From Betaproteobacteria bacterium RBG_16_58_11 (lineage in GTDB: Bacteria > Pseudomonadota > Gammaproteobacteria > Burkholderiales > Thiobacteraceae), in assembly GCA_001770235.1 (NCBI GenBank), contig MEQN01000002.1:3734-10768 (forward strand): a DNA stretch of 7,035 bases, written 5' to 3'. Positions 1 to 6,699 of this stretch are shown in pieces. Position numbers and translations under genes: made by a program. Below the pieces are notes generated by a model, which was not told where the DNA came from, made no database searches, and saw only the letters and a list, made by a program, of their open reading frames with translations. Position 1 is the stretch's first letter. Every line of letters begins with the position of its first letter.

Positions 1-1103
1 CCGACCATGACCAGAATGCCGGCATTCTCGTTGAAGTTTTGCACCGCGATCGAATGTCCGGCGCCCACCAGGATATGGCCGCGATGCTGCAACAGCGCAT
101 TCATCGGCACTACGAAGAAGCCGGCGATGGCGCCGATCGAGATCATCAATATCATGGCCAAGGGCAGGTGGCTCACGGCGACCATGCTGATGACGAAGAC
201 GCCCATCATCGCCCCCACCGGCAGCACTTTGACCGATTTGTGGATGGGGACGATGCGCGCCGCCGTAATCGCGCCGATCGCCACGCCGATGGCGACCACG
301 CCTTGCAGCATCGATGCCTTCTCGAGCGAGAGCCCCAATGCAACTTTGGCCCAATCCAGCACGATGAATTGCAACGTGGCGCCGGCGGCCCAGAATAGGG
401 TGGTGACGGCGAGCGAGATTTGTCCTAATTTGTCCATCCACAGCAATTTCACGCAATGACTGAAATCACGCACGAGAAACCACGGATTGCGCTTGACCGG
501 CTTGTGATCGACGCCGGTGTTGGGCACATATAAATTGAATAGCGCGGCCAATACGTAAAATACCGCAATCACGCTGATGGCCATTTCCGGCGCGGTATCG
601 ATGCCGGTCGTGATGCCCGGCAGGTCGAATTGCGCCAGTTGGGCGCTTACCGTCGGATTGATCAGCACGCCGCCAACCATGGTGCCGAGAATGATCGCGG
701 CGACGGTCAAGCCCTCGATCCAGGCATTCGCCAGCACCAGTTGATTAGGGGGCAGCAACTCGGTGAGGATGCCGTATTTCGCGGGCGAATAGGCCGCCGC
801 GCCCAGGCCGACAATGCCATAAGCGAGCAGAGGATGGATATTGAACAGCAACAGCAGGCAGCCCAGGATTTTGATCGTATTGCTGATCAACATGACCCGG
901 CCCTTGGGCATGGAGTCGGCGAATGCCCCCACGAAGGGCGCCAACACCACGTAGGAAACCGTGAAATAAAACTTGAGCAGGGGGGAGAATTCTGGACGAT
1001 GCAGAAAATCGATCAGCAGCCAAATAGCGGCGATGAGCAACGCATTGTCGGCAAGGGCGGAGCAGAATTGCGCCGCCATGATGATGTAGAAACCGCGGTT
1101 CAT
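1..1103 (-). CDS. lplT: Lysophospholipid transporter LplT (MFS), 3' end cut by window edge
   Basis: This is an inner-membrane major-facilitator protein. LplT family members flip lysophospholipids to the cytoplasmic leaflet, where the Aas acyltransferase re-acylates them. I translated the minus strand by hand: 367 whole codons are present, against roughly 400 in the E. coli protein, so only the C-terminal end is missing. Diagnostic stretches are ADNALL (18-23), the MFS motif-A-like GAFADSMPKGRVM (59-71), GAAAYSPAKYGIL (101-113) and GAGHSIAVQNFNENAG (347-362); these match E. coli LplT closely (from memory). The protein is a chain of hydrophobic helices. The ATG is firmly set because an in-frame TGA lies immediately upstream of it. 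There is no Shine-Dalgarno sequence. In enterobacteria lplT is followed by aas; that position lies outside the window. The gene is divergent from rhlE. Confidence 0.93.
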   Translation of the reverse strand, partial: MNRGFYIIMAAQFCSALADNALLIAAIWLLIDFLHRPEFSPLLKFYFTVSYVVLAPFVGAFADSMPKGRVMLISNTIKILGCLLLLFNIHPLLAYGIVGLGAAAYSPAKYGILTELLPPNQLVLANAWIEGLTVAAIILGTMVGGVLINPTVSAQLAQFDLPGITTGIDTAPEMAISVIAVFYVLAALFNLYVPNTGVDHKPVKRNPWFLVRDFSHCVKLLWMDKLGQISLAVTTLFWAAGATLQFIVLDWAKVALGLSLEKASMLQGVVAIGVAIGAITAARIVPIHKSVKVLPVGAMMGVFVISMVAVSHLPLAMILMISIGAIAGFFVVPMNALLQHRGHILVGAGHSIAVQNFNENAGILVMV

Positions 1104-1163
1104 TCAGTACGATTAACGCAACGGCGCCCGAAGGTCATGCCGCAACAAAAAGAAGAATGCGCG

Positions 1164-1172
1164 TTTATACCA
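1164..1172 (-). promoter_or_regulatory. Candidate extended -10 promoter for lplT
   Basis: Read on the minus strand, the sequence is TGG followed by TATAAA, an extended -10 (TGn) with five of six consensus bases. It lies about 60 bp upstream of the lplT ATG. The -35 position about 17 bp further upstream (CACGAT) is a poor match, which an extended -10 can tolerate. This is pattern only. Confidence 0.4.
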
Positions 1173-1223
1173 TACAACTGGCGACGATCGTGAGTTCGCG
1201 CGCGGCGCTTAATGGCTAATGTT

Positions 1224-1235
1224 TTGGCGCGCCAA
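1224..1235. promoter_or_regulatory. Perfect 12-bp palindrome in the lplT/rhlE divergent region
   Basis: TTGGCGCGCCAA is a perfect inverted repeat centred between two divergent promoters. It lies just upstream of the putative rhlE -35 and about 50 bp upstream of the putative lplT -10. The position suits an operator for a dimeric regulator, but no regulator is identified. GC-rich palindromes of this size also occur by chance. Confidence 0.3.
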
Positions 1236-1239
1236 GCTT

Positions 1240-1270
1240 TTTACCGAATCCGGCGCAAATAACCTATAAT
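1240..1270 (+). promoter_or_regulatory. Candidate sigma-70 promoter for rhlE
   Basis: A perfect -10 hexamer TATAAT lies at 1265-1270. The best upstream partner is TTTACC at 1240-1245 (four of six bases), with a longer than ideal 19-bp spacer. Transcription would start near 1277, giving a leader of about 29 nt before the ATG. The -10 is convincing; the -35 is weak. Confidence 0.55.
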
Positions 1271-1305
1271 CTCCCGCCTATTTCACTCATTTCCAGCCAT
1301 TCTTC

Positions 1306-2682
1306 ATGTCATTTGAAAGTTTAGGTTTATCCCCCGACATCCTGCGCGCGATTGCCGATGCGGGCTATACCGAGCCCACGCCGATTCAGGCGCAGGCGAT
1401 CCCCGTCGTGCTGTCGGGCAAGGACGTCATGGCGGGTGCGCAAACCGGCACCGGCAAGACCGCGAGTTTCACGCTGCCCATGCTGCACAAGCTGGCGGTG
1501 CATCAGAACACCAGCACTTCTCCCGCGCGGCATCAGGTGCGCGGCCTCATTTTAGCGCCGACGCGCGAGCTGGCGGCCCAGGTCGAGGCCAGCGTGCGCA
1601 CCTACAGCAAATATCTCTCGCTGCGCTCGACCTCGGTGTACGGCGGGGTGCACATCGATCCGCAGATCGCGGAGCTGCGGCGCGGCGTGGAAATTCTGGT
1701 GGCGACCCCAGGCCGCTTGCTCGACCACTTGCATCAAAAAAGCGTGAACCTGTCGCAAGTGGAATTCCTGGTGCTGGATGAAGCCGACCGCATGCTGGAT
1801 ATGGGCTTCATGCCCGACATCCGGCGCATTTTTAGTTATCTGCCACCGCGCCGGCAAAACCTGCTATTTTCGGCAACCTTCGCCGAAGAGATCAAGCGCC
1901 TGGCCAGCGATTTCATGCACGATCCGCAGTTGATCGAAGTCGCGCGCCGCAACGCCACCGCCGACACCGTCACCCAGGTTGCGTATCCGGTGGCGAATGA
2001 TCACAAACGGCGCTTGCTGGCGCAGATCATCAAAAACGAAGACCTGAAGCAAGTCCTCATTTTCACCAACACCAAGACCGGCGCGAACCGGCTCGCGCAT
2101 CAATTGATGCACGAGGACATCAACGCCGTAGCGATCCACTCGGATAAAACCCAGCAGGCGCGGATGCAAGCGCTGGCCGAATTCAAAGAAGGCAAGATAC
2201 GGGCGCTGGTCGCGACCGACATCGCCGCGCGTGGTTTGGATATCGATGATTTGCCGTGCGTGGTTAATTTCGAGTTGCCGCACAGCGCGGAAGACTACGT
2301 GCACCGCGTCGGCCGCACCGGCCGCGCCGGCATCAGCGGGAAAGCGATTTCGCTGGTGAGCCCGGAAGAAAAACGCTATTTGAGCGATATCGAGAAACTG
2401 ATCAAGCGCGCCATTCCGCTCGAGGCCTTGCCAGGCTACGGTGCGGAACGCCTGGCCGAGGCCCCTGGCAAGGACCGCTACCGTGAAAGAACCAACGAGC
2501 GGGCGCGACCTGTCGTGGCGCGCAGCGTTGAACCTGAGCCGAGCGTCCAGTATGTGCCTGAGCCGAGCGTAGAAATAACAGAAATACCAGAAATAAAAAG
2601 GGCGCCGATTCGGCGCCCTGGGCAGAAACGTGAAGTGGCGGCCTTACTCTTGCCACCCCGCAGCATCCCCGCTACGGAATAG
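1306..2682 (+). CDS. rhlE: DEAD-box ATP-dependent RNA helicase, RhlE type
   Basis: This is a cytoplasmic RNA helicase of 458 residues. RhlE proteins unwind short RNA duplexes and act in ribosome assembly and RNA decay. All core motifs are visible: an N-terminal Q motif (about 3-28, with PTPIQ at 24-28), Walker A AQTGTGKT (45-52), PTRELA (85-90), TPGR (134-137), DEAD (158-161), SAT (189-191), [12 protein letters not shown] (302-313) and [10 protein letters not shown] (333-342). After the second RecA domain there is a tail of about 80 residues. It contains an unusual EPEPSV/PEPSV repeat and three E-I-x triplets, followed by a short basic patch. The ATG is the only plausible start, since an in-frame TAA lies at 1267-1269. 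No Shine-Dalgarno is present; the leader is pyrimidine-rich. The last 39 bp overlap the convergent mlaA, and the mlaA terminator hairpin encodes residues 431-438. No rhlE terminator was seen. Confidence 0.94.
   Translation: MSFESLGLSPDILRAIADAGYTEPTPIQAQAIPVVLSGKDVMAGAQTGTGKTASFTLPMLHKLAVHQNTSTSPARHQVRGLILAPTRELAAQVEASVRTYSKYLSLRSTSVYGGVHIDPQIAELRRGVEILVATPGRLLDHLHQKSVNLSQVEFLVLDEADRMLDMGFMPDIRRIFSYLPPRRQNLLFSATFAEEIKRLASDFMHDPQLIEVARRNATADTVTQVAYPVANDHKRRLLAQIIKNEDLKQVLIFTNTKTGANRLAHQLMHEDINAVAIHSDKTQQARMQALAEFKEGKIRALVATDIAARGLDIDDLPCVVNFELPHSAEDYVHRVGRTGRAGISGKAISLVSPEEKRYLSDIEKLIKRAIPLEALPGYGAERLAEAPGKDRYRERTNERARPVVARSVEPEPSVQYVPEPSVEITEIPEIKRAPIRRPGQKREVAALLLPPRSIPATE
2533..2597 (+). 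repeat. Short tandem repeats encoding the RhlE C-terminal tail
   Basis: CCTGAGCCGAGCGT occurs at 2533-2546 and identically at 2557-2570, a 24-bp (8-codon) period. It is followed directly by three 9-bp units, AGAAATAAC, AGAAATACC and AGAAATAAA (2571-2597). In frame they encode two PEPSV copies and then EIT, EIP and EIK. Both periods are multiples of three, so changes in copy number would preserve the frame. Confidence 0.8.
2591..2619 (-). terminator. Rho-independent terminator of mlaA, inside rhlE
   Basis: Left arm GGGCGCCG (2600-2607) and right arm CGGCGCCC (2611-2618) pair over 8 bp with a 3-nt loop, plus an extra A-T pair (2599/2619). On the minus strand the hairpin is followed by TTTTTATTT (2599-2591), a good U-tract. 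It begins about 25 nt after the mlaA stop. On the plus strand the bases after the hairpin are not T-rich, so it should act only on mlaA transcripts. It lies entirely within the rhlE reading frame. Confidence 0.88.
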
Positions 2683-3576
2683 CCAAGCCAACAGCGCCGG
2701 CATTTCATTCGATTGCGTTTCTGCGTTGGCCGTGGTCTCAGCCTTGTTTTCAGATGAAGGCGCGGCCGGTGCGGCGGCTTCCAGTTGTTTCCCGGCTTGC
2801 TCCGCCACTGGTGCTTCGCTCACTGTTCGCGGCTTTTCTTCGCCGGACTCGGCCTTATTGACCGGGGCGGGTTCGTCTTCCAACTTCTCGCGTGGCGGGT
2901 TGCCGTCATAGATCAGGCTGCGCCGCTGCTGAATGTAAGCATCACGCAGGAAGGTGTAAGGGTCGAGTGCTGCTTCGTCCAACACTTTTTCCGCATCCAA
3001 CAGACGCGCGCGGCGGTCTAACACACGCAGCGTGCCCAAGGTATTGCGGGTCGGAACATGGCTCAAATTCCAAACCGGATCCAGTTGGTAATAGGCCACC
3101 AAACCGATGGTATCGCGCAAATTGCTTGGGCCGAGTAACGGCAGCATCAGGAAGGGGCCATCGCCGATTCCCCAGTAACCCAGGGTTTGGCCGAAATCCT
3201 CATTGTGCTTTTCCAGTCCGAAACCGGTCGCCACATCGAACAGGCCGCCAATGCCGAACGTCGTATTGGCGATCATGCGCGCCACATCGGAGGCAGCCTG
3301 GCTGAATTTGAACTGGAGCAGGTTGTTTACGGCGATCAAGGCATCGTCGATATTGGAGAAGAAGTTCCCCACGCCGGTGCGCACCGGGTTCGGCAAGACG
3401 GCCTTATAGCCTTTTGCCACGGGTTTCATGACCGCTTCGTCAATCGTGTCGTTGAACTTATAGATGCCGCGATTAAGGGGTTCCAGCGGGTCGCGCGGGT
3501 CGCCATTGGTGGCGCAACCGGTCAGCGCAAACACGATCCCGAGCAGGGCGAATTTGGGTAGAAGTGATATTTTCAT
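2644..3576 (-). CDS. mlaA: Outer-membrane lipid-asymmetry lipoprotein MlaA (VacJ)
   Basis: MlaA is an outer-membrane lipoprotein that removes phospholipids from the outer leaflet and passes them to the periplasmic carrier MlaC for return to the inner membrane. The protein has 310 residues from this ATG. It has a lipoprotein signal peptide with lipobox LTGC (18-21); the residue after the cysteine is Ala, which fits outer-membrane sorting. Conserved family stretches follow: DPLEPLNR (29-36), then [35 protein letters not shown] and [15 protein letters not shown]. The domain ends near residue 228. Residues 229-310 form an Ala/Glu/Pro-rich tail absent from the 251-residue E. coli protein. A TTG 39 bp upstream would add 13 residues ahead of an already complete signal peptide, so I prefer this ATG. 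No mlaFEDCB genes are adjacent. The 3' end overlaps convergent rhlE. Confidence 0.94.
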   Translation of the reverse strand: MKISLLPKFALLGIVFALTGCATNGDPRDPLEPLNRGIYKFNDTIDEAVMKPVAKGYKAVLPNPVRTGVGNFFSNIDDALIAVNNLLQFKFSQAASDVARMIANTTFGIGGLFDVATGFGLEKHNEDFGQTLGYWGIGDGPFLMLPLLGPSNLRDTIGLVAYYQLDPVWNLSHVPTRNTLGTLRVLDRRARLLDAEKVLDEAALDPYTFLRDAYIQQRRSLIYDGNPPREKLEDEPAPVNKAESGEEKPRTVSEAPVAEQAGKQLEAAAPAAPSSENKAETTANAETQSNEMPALLAWLFRSGDAAGWQE

Positions 3577-3614
3577 ATTGTTATATAGAGTGAGCAGTTT
3601 TGAAATCAGGGGCA

Positions 3615-3623
3615 AATATATCA
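3615..3623 (-). promoter_or_regulatory. Candidate extended -10 promoter for mlaA
   Basis: On the minus strand TGA plus TATATT forms an extended -10 with five of six consensus bases, about 38 bp upstream of the mlaA ATG. The -35 at 17 bp spacing (TTCCAA) matches only three of six. A second TATATA (3582-3587) lies too close to the ATG unless the mRNA is leaderless. Confidence 0.35.
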
Positions 3624-3624
3624 G

Positions 3625-3808
3625 CTAAGTACGTTGTTTGGAACAGTTTTTTCTCTAAATAGGCTTATCGGCCTAAGGTCTGGATTCTTTAGCGAGCACA
3701 TTCAAGAAATGGAAATTCAGGCCGTTTATTAGACTAATCCGGCGATTTTCCGGGAAAATAATATTCAGGAGCATTTAGGGCTAAATATTTTGCCGGCCCT
3801 GCCGCTAA
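3625..3808. promoter_or_regulatory. Dyad-rich mlaA/merR divergent regulatory region with clustered CTAA/TTAG
   Basis: The 240 bp between mlaA and the MerR gene hold no gene I can support and are more AT-rich than their flanks. I count nine CTAA or TTAG tetramers, starting at 3625, 3655, 3673, 3689, 3729, 3734, 3775, 3781 and 3805. Four short dyads are visible: TAGGC-N6-GCCTA (3660-3675), ATTAG-A-CTAAT (3728-3738), ATTTTC-CGG-GAAAAT (3745-3759) and ATTTAG-GG-CTAAAT (3773-3786). Two of the dyads are built from the CTAA/TTAG unit. They could be operators for a dimeric regulator, possibly the adjacent MerR protein, but none resembles the classical mer operator with GTAC half-sites. Confidence 0.35.
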
Positions 3809-3816
3809 TCCAAACC

Positions 3817-4230
3817 ATGGCACTCAAAGGCATCACAATCGGTACCCTGGCCCGCAAGGCGAGCGTGAATATCGAAACCATTCGTTACTATCAGCGGCGC
3901 GGCCTGTTGCAGGAACCGCCCAAGCCGGTGGAAGGCTATCGCCTGTATCCGCTGGACTCGATACAACGGATTCTCTTTATCAAGCGCGCGCAGCGATTGG
4001 GCTTCAGCCTGGAAGAAATCATCAATCTGATCCATTTGGGCGAGGGCAGTTGCAGCGACGTGAAAAGCGTGGCGATGCAAAAGCTTTCCTTGATCGAGGA
4101 TCGATTGACCGACCTGGGGCGGATGCGCCAGACGCTGCTGGATTTGGTCCAGCGCTGCGACACTGAGCAAAGCCAGCCGGGTTGCCCCTTGGTGGCGAGC
4201 CTGGCCGAGCGCGAATACGAAACCGGCTAG
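3817..4230 (+). CDS. MerR-family metalloregulator with the Hg(II)-type cysteine triad
   Basis: A cytoplasmic, dimeric DNA-binding regulator of 137 residues; Tn501 MerR has 144. The N-terminal winged-helix domain is typical: TIGTLARKASVNIETIRYY (7-25), then RGLL (28-31) and GYRLYPLDSIQRILFIKRA (40-58), then AQRLGFSLEEI (58-68). A dimerisation helix follows, then the metal loop. Cys79, Cys114 and Cys123 align with MerR Cys82, Cys117 and Cys126, the three Hg(II) ligands, with the same eight-residue spacing between the last two. The ending CPLVASL mirrors CPLIASL of MerR. Cys at 79 indicates a divalent-metal sensor rather than a CueR-type Cu(I) sensor. PbrR lead sensors use a similar triad but match less well elsewhere. 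No mer resistance gene is nearby. The ATG gives a normal N-terminus. An in-frame TTG at 3790, with a weak AGGG nine bases upstream, would add nine residues and cannot be excluded. Confidence 0.88.
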   Translation: MALKGITIGTLARKASVNIETIRYYQRRGLLQEPPKPVEGYRLYPLDSIQRILFIKRAQRLGFSLEEIINLIHLGEGSCSDVKSVAMQKLSLIEDRLTDLGRMRQTLLDLVQRCDTEQSQPGCPLVASLAEREYETG

Positions 4231-4265
4231 CCAGCGTTCCACGGCGAATGGATTGGGATGTGGCG

Positions 4266-4271
4266 TAAAAT
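4266..4271 (+). promoter_or_regulatory. Possible -10 element before the GGDEF-EAL gene
   Basis: TAAAAT (five of six consensus bases) lies in the 60-bp gap after the MerR gene, 19 bp upstream of the next ATG. No -35 at normal spacing was found. No terminator is visible in the gap, so co-transcription with the MerR gene is equally possible. Confidence 0.2.
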
Positions 4272-4290
4272 CACTCAAGCCGCCTAGTCA

Positions 4291-6675
4291 ATGACCCCCC
4301 GTTTTTTTCGCCATTCCCAATACACCATTTCCGTCGGATTTGTCCTCGTGCTCATCCTGATGGCCGCGATCGCGGTCATCGGGCTCACGCGCATGGCGGC
4401 GATCAACGAGCGCATGAACGTGATCGTCAGCCAGCACAACGTCAAAACCGATTTGGTCGCCGCGATGCGCAATGCGGCGCGCGAGCGTTCCATCAGCCTG
4501 CACCGCATGGCGCTGATGACCGACCCCTTCGATCGCGAAGACGAGCATCAGTATTTTCGCCGGATGGCCGAGGAATTCCTCAAGGCGCGCGATGCGCTGA
4601 AAGCCATGTCTTTAAGTACATTAGAGCAGCAGACGCTTGCGGACTCACAGGCTTTGACGCGGCAATCGACCTTGATCCAAGAAGCGGTTTACGGCCTCGT
4701 TCAGGAGCAGCGCTTGGACGAAGCGAACACGCTGCTGCTGCGGGAGGCCGTGCCGGCGCAGAACCGGGTGTTGGCGGTGCTCAGCAAACTGCTGGATTAT
4801 CAACGCCAGGCAACGAGCGAAGCGGTGGGGTTTGCGCGGCGCGAGTACGATAAAGCCTTCTACAGCATGATCGGTCTGGGCTTGCTCTTGGTCGGGCTCG
4901 GGGCGGTGATTGCCTTCATGGTCGTGCGGCGCACGTCTCATGCCGAAAAAGCGCTGTTTCACGAGAAAGAACGCGCCGAAGTCACGCTGCATTCCATCGC
5001 GGATGCGGTGATCACCACCGATGGCGATGGCGTGGTCGATTACATGAACCCGATCGCCGAGCAACTGACCGGCTGGCAAAGCGCGGAAGCGCGCGGCCAT
5101 CCGATTGACCAGATATTCCGCGTGGTCAATGAGCTAAATCGGGAAGCGATAAAGAGCCCAGTTTCCGAATGCAAGATCGAAGGCCGCGTGGTGAGCGTCG
5201 ATCCGCATGGCGTGCTGGTTGCGCGCGATGGAACCGAGTATGCCATTGAAGACTCGGCGGCGCCGATTCACGACAGCCACGGCGCGGTGATCGGCTATGT
5301 GGTGGTTTTTCACGATGTGAGCCATGCGCGGCGTTTGGCGCGGCAGCTTTCCTGGCAGGCCAGCCACGATGTGCTCACCGGGCTTGGCAACCGGCTTGAA
5401 TTCGAAGCGGTCATGGCGCAGATGTGGGAGAGCGCTAAATTCCATAACAAGCAGCATGCGCTGGTGTATATGGATCTCGACCAATTCAAGATCGTGAACG
5501 ACACCTGCGGCCACGCCGCCGGCGACGAGCTGCTGCGGCAACTGGCGTTGATCATCTCGGCCAAGGTGCGCGAGGGAGATAGCTTGTTCCGCCTCGGCGG
5601 GGATGAATTCGCGATCTTGCTCAACGGCTGCCCGATCAGCCGCGCCGAAGGCATTGCGAACGAGATTCGTCTCGTGGTCGAGGAATTCCGCTTCATGTGG
5701 GAAGAAAAGCCGTTCAGCATCGGCGCAAGCATCGGCCTGGTGCCGATCACGGTCGATAGCGTGAGCGTGGCCTCCCTGCTCGCGGCGGCGGATGCGGCGT
5801 GCTACACCGCGAAGGAAAAGGGGCGCAATCGCGTGCAAGTGTATGAGCCGAGCGACACCGAATTGGTCATGCGCGAAGGTGAAATGGCGTGGCTGCCGCG
5901 CATCAACCGCGCGATAGATGAAGACCGGCTGCAACTGTATTACCAAAAAATCGCCAATGTGCGCGACGGCGATGTGATGGGCGGCACCCAATACGAGCTA
6001 TTGCTGCGCATGACGGACGAGCACGGCGCAATCGTCCCGCCGCAGGCTTTTATTCCCGCCGCCGAGCGCTACAACCTCATGCCCAATGTCGATCGCTGGG
6101 TGATCCGCCATGCGCTGGACTGGATCACGCGGCATGCGGCGCAGGTCAGAGACGTGTCCACGATCTATATCAATCTCTCCGGGCAATCGCTGAACGACGA
6201 CAAGTTTCTCGATTTCGTGACCGGGCAAATCCAGCGCCTGGATGGCTTGGGCATCAAAATCGGATTTGAAATTACCGAAACCGCCGCCATCGCCAACCTC
6301 AGCCGCGCGATGCGCCTGATGGGCGCGCTCAAGGAGATGGGGTGCGTTTTCGCTTTGGACGACTTCGGCAGCGGGATGTCCTCCTTTGCCTACCTCAAGA
6401 ATTTGCCGGTGGATAAAATTAAAATCGACGGCGTATTCGTGCGCGACATGCTGTCCGACCGGGTGGATTACGCCATGGTGGAAGCGATCAATCGCATCGG
6501 CCATTTGATGGGGATTCAGACAGTGGCCGAATTCGTCGAGAACGACGCGATACTGCAAAAATTAAAGGAATTGGGCGTCGACTATGCGCAGGGATACGGT
6601 ATTCATCGTCCCGAGCCTTTGGCGCTGCTGTTTGCCGAGCCACGGTTGATACATACGACCGCTATCGCGCGTTAG
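4291..6675 (+). CDS. Membrane-bound PAS-GGDEF-EAL c-di-GMP enzyme (cyclase/phosphodiesterase)
   Basis: A 794-residue inner-membrane signalling protein. Order: TM helix (about 11-33); periplasmic helical region resembling a four-helix-bundle chemoreceptor sensor (34-190); TM helix (191-212); PAS domain (about 230-345); GGDEF domain (about 355-520); EAL domain (about 540-780). No HAMP domain separates TM2 from PAS. The cyclase signature GGDEF is exact (436-440), with metal-binding Asp395 and an RxxD inhibitory site (Arg427-Asp430) five residues before it. In the EAL domain the signature reads ELLLR (569-573), keeping the ExLxR pattern. Asn628, Glu660, Asp690-Asp691, Lys711, Glu747 and Gln767 match the known catalytic and metal-binding positions. 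Both activities, making and degrading c-di-GMP, look possible; which one dominates cannot be read from sequence. It sits 60 bp after the MerR gene and 31 bp before glk. The start has no Shine-Dalgarno but places TM1 correctly. Confidence 0.93.
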   Translation: MTPRFFRHSQYTISVGFVLVLILMAAIAVIGLTRMAAINERMNVIVSQHNVKTDLVAAMRNAARERSISLHRMALMTDPFDREDEHQYFRRMAEEFLKARDALKAMSLSTLEQQTLADSQALTRQSTLIQEAVYGLVQEQRLDEANTLLLREAVPAQNRVLAVLSKLLDYQRQATSEAVGFARREYDKAFYSMIGLGLLLVGLGAVIAFMVVRRTSHAEKALFHEKERAEVTLHSIADAVITTDGDGVVDYMNPIAEQLTGWQSAEARGHPIDQIFRVVNELNREAIKSPVSECKIEGRVVSVDPHGVLVARDGTEYAIEDSAAPIHDSHGAVIGYVVVFHDVSHARRLARQLSWQASHDVLTGLGNRLEFEAVMAQMWESAKFHNKQHALVYMDLDQFKIVNDTCGHAAGDELLRQLALIISAKVREGDSLFRLGGDEFAILLNGCPISRAEGIANEIRLVVEEFRFMWEEKPFSIGASIGLVPITVDSVSVASLLAAADAACYTAKEKGRNRVQVYEPSDTELVMREGEMAWLPRINRAIDEDRLQLYYQKIANVRDGDVMGGTQYELLLRMTDEHGAIVPPQAFIPAAERYNLMPNVDRWVIRHALDWITRHAAQVRDVSTIYINLSGQSLNDDKFLDFVTGQIQRLDGLGIKIGFEITETAAIANLSRAMRLMGALKEMGCVFALDDFGSGMSSFAYLKNLPVDKIKIDGVFVRDMLSDRVDYAMVEAINRIGHLMGIQTVAEFVENDAILQKLKELGVDYAQGYGIHRPEPLALLFAEPRLIHTTAIAR

Positions 6676-6691
6676 TTGTTTTGAAATCCCG

Positions 6692-6699
6692 TATAAAAT
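6692..6699 (+). promoter_or_regulatory. Possible -10 element immediately upstream of glk
   Basis: Overlapping TATAAA (6692-6697) and TAAAAT (6694-6699) each match five of six consensus bases and lie within GTAT-AAA-ATAC, a small dyad (6691-6701). The second hexamer ends 7 bp before the ATG, so a transcript from it would be leaderless or nearly so. No -35 at normal spacing was seen. Confidence 0.3.

Noticed and set aside
630..1193. Plus-strand open frame of 187 codons, with others at 7-459 and 39-398, opposite lplT
   Set aside because: The minus strand gives a continuous LplT match. The plus-strand translations are low-complexity (Gln/Asp/His-rich) and share no family features.
2570..2578. 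Frameshift suspected at the end of rhlE, because TAG and TAA stops lie in the next frame just before the terminator
   Set aside because: Suggestive but unproven: the annotated frame is open and its repeat periods are multiples of three. It is kept only as a check within the overlap finding.
2687..2730. GCCAAC...GTTGGC inverted repeat as an rhlE terminator
   Set aside because: The 32-nt loop is too large, there is no following T-tract, and it lies in mlaA coding sequence.
2892..3561. Plus-strand open frames opposite mlaA
   Set aside because: They are shadows of the MlaA coding sequence, with no recognisable domain and no start signals.
3577..3615. Upstream TTG start for mlaA (13 extra residues)
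   Set aside because: The ATG at 3576 gives a textbook lipoprotein signal peptide with the cysteine at 21. The longer form would place 13 polar and hydrophobic residues ahead of it and would start inside the putative promoter.
4225..4232. GGCTAGCC palindrome at the MerR gene stop codon as a terminator
   Set aside because: There is no loop and no T-tract. It is a short restriction-site-like palindrome.
4239..4263. CCAC-N17-GTGG as a MerR operator in the gap before the GGDEF-EAL gene
   Set aside because: The arms are only 4 bp and there is no -35/-10 pair with the 19-20 bp spacing typical of MerR-controlled promoters. Such a repeat is expected by chance.
5134..5991. Long antisense open frame (285 codons) opposite the GGDEF domain, and a similar one at 5998-6558 opposite EAL
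   Set aside because: The plus strand encodes a fully recognisable GGDEF-EAL protein here. The antisense translations are His/Arg/Ala-rich with no domain, as expected for frames opposite GC-rich coding DNA.
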